This document shows positions 62,201-64,000 of a DNA stretch of 64,000 bases, piece by piece. The notes under the pieces were generated by a model that made no database searches, was not told the DNA's origin, and saw nothing but the letters and a program-made list of their open reading frames with translations. The translations under genes and the position numbers were made by a program. The DNA is from Flavobacteriales bacterium. Its GTDB lineage: Bacteria > Bacteroidota > Bacteroidia > Flavobacteriales_F > PHOS-HE28. Positions within the stretch are counted from its first letter, which is position 1. The number at the start of each line of letters is the position of its first letter. The DNA lies in assembly GCA_020635675.1 (NCBI GenBank), contig JACJZJ010000001.1, positions 310,001-374,000 of the forward strand, given 5' to 3'.

Positions 62201-62920
62201 TGCGACGACGGGAACCCATTTACCACGGGCGACGCTTGGGATACCAACTGCAATTGCGTGGGATATTTGTCAGCAGTCGATTGCATGGGGATCCCGGGTG
62301 GCGGGGCCCTGCCTGGAAGTCCTTGCAATGACGGTGATCCGGATACCGGGAACGACACTTGGGACGCCAACTGTCATTGCGGTGGACAGCCGTTCGATTG
62401 TGCCGGTGTGGCGGGTGGAGCGGCATTCCTCGATCAATGCGGGACCTGCGTGGGTGGTACTACAGGAAATGTCCCGGACCCAGATTCGGACGGGGATGGC
62501 TACATCGACTGTTTCGACAATTGCAAGACGGAATGGAATCCAAGCCAGGAGGACTTCGATGGTGATGGCATCGGAGATGCCTGTGACAATTGTGTTTGGG
62601 TCGCCAATGTGGATCAGGCCGATCTCAATGGCAACGGCATCGGCGATGTTTGCGAGCTCTTGGTGGGCATGGTCACGCTCGATCAGGAGCAGCCCTTGCA
62701 GGTCCTTCCCAACCCTGCGCGGGACTTCGTCATCGTGCGATGCCGGATGGACGGTGCCGAAAGGATCGCCATCCATGACATGCTCGGTGCCCTAGTGGCC
62801 GAGATACCTGTCCACCAACAACGCATCGACCTAGGTGCACTGCCCGTCGGTGTCTATCAAGTGATCGCGCTGAATGCGGAAGGCAGACCGCTGGCGCAAG
62901 CCAGGCTCATCCGGCAATGA
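56297..62920 (+). CDS. Secreted giant protein with homogeneous cysteine-rich repeats and T9SS tail (paralogue 2)
   Basis: 2207 residues, tandem paralogue of 50392 with the same order: signal peptide (near ASIAAQS), FN3, gingipain-like head (LLLLVDNTF, AVYIIGHVPVPYSG, YSSGGG at 359-364, FGSYFGDWD from 401, MGDPTLRM at 480-487), FN3, repeats from residue 590, calcium loops (DFDGDGIGDACDNC) and sorting domain (VLPNPARDFVIVRC ... GVYQVIALN). The head lacks visible His-Gly and Cys dyad motifs, as in paralogue 1. The repeat region is 34 almost identical units plus two diverged ones, far more homogeneous than in paralogue 1. Cysteines: four per unit, so heavily disulfide-linked after export. A start at the internal Met6 (56312) is also possible. 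A 235-base gap separates the two genes and shows no clear promoter. Confidence 0.86.
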   Translation: MPFLPMLRTLSTFAAACIAASIAAQSISETNAVQVEGTVQAVPPSISLSWPSFPNTNGITIYRKLKTATSWGGIYANPTASATQFTDNNVAVGVYYEYKLVRSASSGTGYGYLATGIQVPPTEYMGKLLLLVDNTFTTSLSTRLSQLEQDLKADGWTVLRHDVSRTASVTSVRALVQADYNADPTNVKAVYIIGHVPVPYSGNVNPDGHSSHLGAWPCDGYYGEMNGTWTDNSVNSTGAQRAENYNVPGDGKFDQSDFPNSVELQVGRVDMYDMPAFSQSELQLLQNYLDKVHGFKTKQWAPQVRGIVFDNFQWLGNPLAGCAYREIAPLVGPNNITNCYPYGNPFHTYVNGQSYLWTYSSGGGLQAMDGSVLTFNGADNVATTQDYAGGVSMGGVFNMSFGSYFGDWDNRNNFLRAPLGSGQSLTSVWAAIPNWWFQHMGMGDNIGYGVLLSMNNTSSMYTPMHGGWQGSIGRTHLALMGDPTLRMMSVAPPTNLQVTNNGGYASFSWNASADAVQGYYIYQFDQASGSVGRIVPTLVTSTSYQSPTVPYVAGGEYMVRAVKLETTHSGSYTNLSLGAIGAASGTPAPDCEGVPGGSALPGTSCDDGNANTGNDTWDANCNCSGQLIDCAGTPGGSALPGTACDDGNANTINDTWDANCNCAGTPVTYDCLGVANGTALPGTACDDGNANTGNDTWDANCNCSGQLIDCAGTPGGSALPGTSCDDGNANTGNDTWDANCNCSGQLIDCAGTPGGSALPGTSCDDGNANTGNDTWDASCNCAGTPVTYDCLGVANGTALPGTSCDDGNANTGNDTWDANCNCSGQLIDCAGTPGGSALPGTACDDGNANTINDTWDANCNCAGTPVTYDCLGVANGTALPGTACDDGNANTGNDTWDANCNCSGQLIDCAGTPGGSALPGTACDDGNANTINDTWDANCNCAGTPVTYDCLGVANGTALPGTACDDGNANTGNDTWDANCNCSGQLIDCAGTPGGSALPGTACDDGNANTINDTWDASCNCAGTPVTYDCLGVANGTALPGTSCNDGNANTGNDTWDANCNCSGQLIDCAGTLGGSALPGTACDDGNANTINDTWDANCNCAGTPVTYDCLGVANGTALPGTACDDGNANTGNDTWDANCNCSGQLIDCAGTPGGSALPGTACDDGNANTINDTWDANCNCAGTPVTYDCLGVANGTALPGTACDDGNANTGNDTWDANCNCVGQLIDCAGTPGGSALPGTACDDGNANTINDTWDANCNCAGTPVTYDCLGVANGTALPGTACDDGNANTGNDTWDANCNCSGQLIDCAGTPGGSALPGTACDDGNANTINDTWDASCNCAGTPVTYDCLGVANGTALPGTSCNDGNANTGNDTWDANCNCSGQLIDCAGTPGGSALPGTACDDGNANTINDTWDASCNCAGTPVTYDCLGVANGTALPGTACNDGNANTINDTWDASCNCAGTPVTYDCLGVANGTALPGTACNDGNANTGNDTWDANCNCSGQLIDCAGTPGGSALPGTACDDGNANTINDTWDASCNCAGTPVTYDCLGVANGTALPGTACDDGNANTINDTWDANCNCAGTPVTYDCLGVANGTALPGTACDDGNANTINDTWDANCNCAGTPVTYDCLGVANGTALPGTACDDGNANTINDTWDANCNCAGTPVTYDCLGVANGTALPGTSCDDGNANTINDTWDANCNCAGTPVTYDCLGVANGTALPGTACDDGNANTINDTWDANCNCAGTPVTYDCLGVANGTALPGTSCDDGNANTINDTWDASCNCAGTPVTYDCLGVANGTALPGTSCNDGNANTGNDTWDANCNCSGQLIDCAGTPGGSALPGTSCDDGNANTGNDTWDANCNCSGQLIDCAGTPGGSALPGTACDDGNANTINDTWDANCNCAGTPVTYDCLGVANGTALPGTACDDGNANTGNDTWDANCNCVGQLIDCAGTPGGSALPGTSCDDGNPFTTGDAWDTNCNCVGYLSAVDCMGIPGGGALPGSPCNDGDPDTGNDTWDANCHCGGQPFDCAGVAGGAAFLDQCGTCVGGTTGNVPDPDSDGDGYIDCFDNCKTEWNPSQEDFDGDGIGDACDNCVWVANVDQADLNGNGIGDVCELLVGMVTLDQEQPLQVLPNPARDFVIVRCRMDGAERIAIHDMLGALVAEIPVHQQRIDLGALPVGVYQVIALNAEGRPLAQARLIRQ
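58064..62155 (+). repeat. Array of 34 nearly identical cysteine-rich units (117/123 bases, 240-base higher-order period)
   Basis: 15 units of 39 residues and 19 of 41 fill the interval exactly (4092 bases). Each follows DC..G....LPGT.CxDGNANT(G/I)NDTWDA(N/S)CNC. Units are joined by only two kinds of junction: SGQLI always followed by DCAGTPGGS (15 times), AGTPVTY always followed by DCLGVANGT (19 times). Alternation of the two gives a visible 240-base period from about 58700 to 60540; seven AGTPVTY junctions in a row occur near 60960-61700. Nucleotide differences between units are few and mostly silent. In frame throughout; part of the CDS at 56297. Confidence 0.95.
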
Positions 62921-62940
62921 TGAGGCCTGGGATGGAAGGG

Positions 62941-62969
62941 AAGGGGTGTCGGTCTTCGGCACCCCTTTT
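62941..62969. terminator. Factor-independent terminator between convergent genes
   Basis: Nine-pair stem (GGGGTGTCG with CGGCACCCC, 62943-62965, one G-T pair, loop GTCTT) flanked by AA before and TTTT after, 22 bases after the stop of the plus-strand gene. Its T run touches the stop of the minus-strand PKD gene, which it may also serve. Confidence 0.8.
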
Positions 62970-64000
62970 CATTTGAGCAAGGTCACATGCCCCGTGTAGG
63001 TCCGACGAAGCGAACTGAACCGGTCGCGCACGTGGATCCGCCATACGTATACTCCCTCCGGCAGTGGTCCGGATGCATTGCTGTGACCGCCGTTCCAGCT
63101 TGCATGCGGGTCGTCCGTCCGGAAGACCATTTCACCCCAACGATCGAAGATCGACAGGTCGTACTCCGAAGCATCCACGCCAAGAAGGGTCGGCGCGAAG
63201 ACGTCGTTGATGCCGTCATCGTCAGGGGTGAAAGCGTTCGGAACGAACACGGACAGCTCATCGTCCACAAGCACTTGGATGCACATTTCGGAGGAACAGC
63301 CGTGTGCATCCGCCGCGGTGAGGCAGACGTCATGGTAACCCACCGTCGGTGGGTCGAACGTATAAGCGAACGTCGGTTGCGATCCCAGGGGCAGGCCGTC
63401 CACGGTCCATGTCAGGGAGTCACCGAAGCCCGCATATCCGGTGATCTGAACGATGGGTGAGGCGGTGCTGACCACCATCGGTGATGCGTGCACCATGACG
63501 CTCGGGCCGCCATACACGTGGATAGGGGCCCCGATGGTCATGATCGTGGAGCATCCATAGAGGTCGACCACTTCCACTTGGACCGGGAAGGAACCCGGTG
63601 TCGCATAGGCATGGTCGAACGCGACCAGCGAGGTGCTCGAGGTGCCGTCGCCGAGGTCCCAAAGAAGTTGGGCCACGTCGGCCGTCGGGCTTGGGGTGAA
63701 TTGCACGTTCAATGGTGCGCAACCTGTCGTTGGGGTGACAACGACAGGTATGGGATCCACCACGCCTACGTTCACCTCCACGACCGCCAGGTCCATCTGC
63801 CCTGAGCAAGCTCCAGAGCCTGGGACAGCATAGGTGTATTGCCCGGGAACGTCGGAAATGGGGTCGAACATCGAGGAGTGAGGCATCCCTCCCGGTTCCA
63901 TCCAGTTCCCACCGGGGTCCGGTGTACCCAACAGAGCGGCATAGAGATCGAGCATGCCGCCTCCTGCGCAAACGACCGATTGCGCGTCGCCTCCGGCATT
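62969..64000 (-). CDS. PKD-domain protein with gliding-motility-type T9SS C-terminal domain, 5' end cut by window
   Basis: The last 343 residues of a secreted protein; the frame is open to position 64000. Visible: an ig-like/adhesin end (GDAQSVVCAGGGMLDLYAALLG), one PKD domain (CAPLNVQFTPSP, LLWDLGDGTSSTSLV), a second beta domain with paired cysteines (VCLTAADAHGCSSEMCIQV), then the type B sorting domain (VFVPNAFTPDDDGINDVF, LSIFDRWGEMVFRTDD, GVYVWRIHVRD, GHVTLLK). The first Met seen (63955) is internal. Similar in design to the adhesin at 8340, but no PorP gene is visible beside it. Confidence 0.92.
   Translation of the reverse strand, partial: NAGGDAQSVVCAGGGMLDLYAALLGTPDPGGNWMEPGGMPHSSMFDPISDVPGQYTYAVPGSGACSGQMDLAVVEVNVGVVDPIPVVVTPTTGCAPLNVQFTPSPTADVAQLLWDLGDGTSSTSLVAFDHAYATPGSFPVQVEVVDLYGCSTIMTIGAPIHVYGGPSVMVHASPMVVSTASPIVQITGYAGFGDSLTWTVDGLPLGSQPTFAYTFDPPTVGYHDVCLTAADAHGCSSEMCIQVLVDDELSVFVPNAFTPDDDGINDVFAPTLLGVDASEYDLSIFDRWGEMVFRTDDPHASWNGGHSNASGPLPEGVYVWRIHVRDRFSSLRRTYTGHVTLLK

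Overview
The window looks like a chromosome segment of a high-GC member of the Bacteroidota, probably Flavobacteriales-like. Four kinds of evidence support this. There are type IX secretion (T9SS) sorting domains of both kinds: the gliding-motility type in PKD proteins and the short beta-sandwich type in two cysteine-repeat giants. There is a PorP/SprF protein. Several families are typical of the phylum (DUF3822, SMUG2-like glycosylase, DUF2490, a Tgt without zinc cysteines). The promoter motif TAnnTTTG is frequent. I saw no rRNA, tRNA, IS element or CRISPR array.

Layout. 1-2949 (-): RecB/AddA-like helicase running off the left edge. 3052-6699 (+): two MbnP-like lipoproteins and two di-haem MauG/MbnH-like lipoproteins in one tight operon. 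6703-8184 (-): flavoprotein of the dihydrolipoamide dehydrogenase fold without its redox cysteines. 8340-15448 (+): T9SS/gliding-type trio (15-PKD adhesin, TPR/PD40 lipid- or membrane-associated protein, PorP/SprF). 15453-26315 (-): PhyH dioxygenase with Uup; lipoprotein, DUF2490 and SCO; acyl-CoA synthetase; SMUG2-like glycosylase; tgt, lptG and a membrane protein. 26455-28828 (+): glycosyltransferase, sigma factor, rsmG. 28818-38823: mixed housekeeping genes (ABC exporter, methyltransferase, SRPBCC, pyrE, NUDIX, thioredoxin protein, coaD, rsmD, DUF3822, helicase).

38866-50078 (-) is a compact natural-product operon. A 2156-residue hybrid (A-PCP-KS-AT-ACP-aminotransferase) is followed by a 1318-residue NRPS (C-A-PCP-TE) and a Sfp-type phosphopantetheinyl transferase. 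These domains suffice on paper for a small peptide containing a beta-amino acid.

50392-62920 (+) encodes two tandem paralogous secreted giants. Each has a caspase/gingipain-like head that seems to lack the catalytic dyad, an FN3 domain, long cysteine-rich repeats, a thrombospondin type-3-like calcium region and a T9SS tail. In the first the repeats are diverged. In the second, 34 nearly identical units (58064-62155) are built from only two junction 'words'. The right edge holds the C-terminal part of another PKD/T9SS protein on the minus strand.

Most likely new biology: the NRPS-PKS-aminotransferase operon, the doubled MbnP/MbnH cassette, and the two-word cysteine repeat array on a pseudo-peptidase head. 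A set of promoters sits so close to start codons that leaderless transcripts are likely. All functions are inferred by reading motifs; no search was run.
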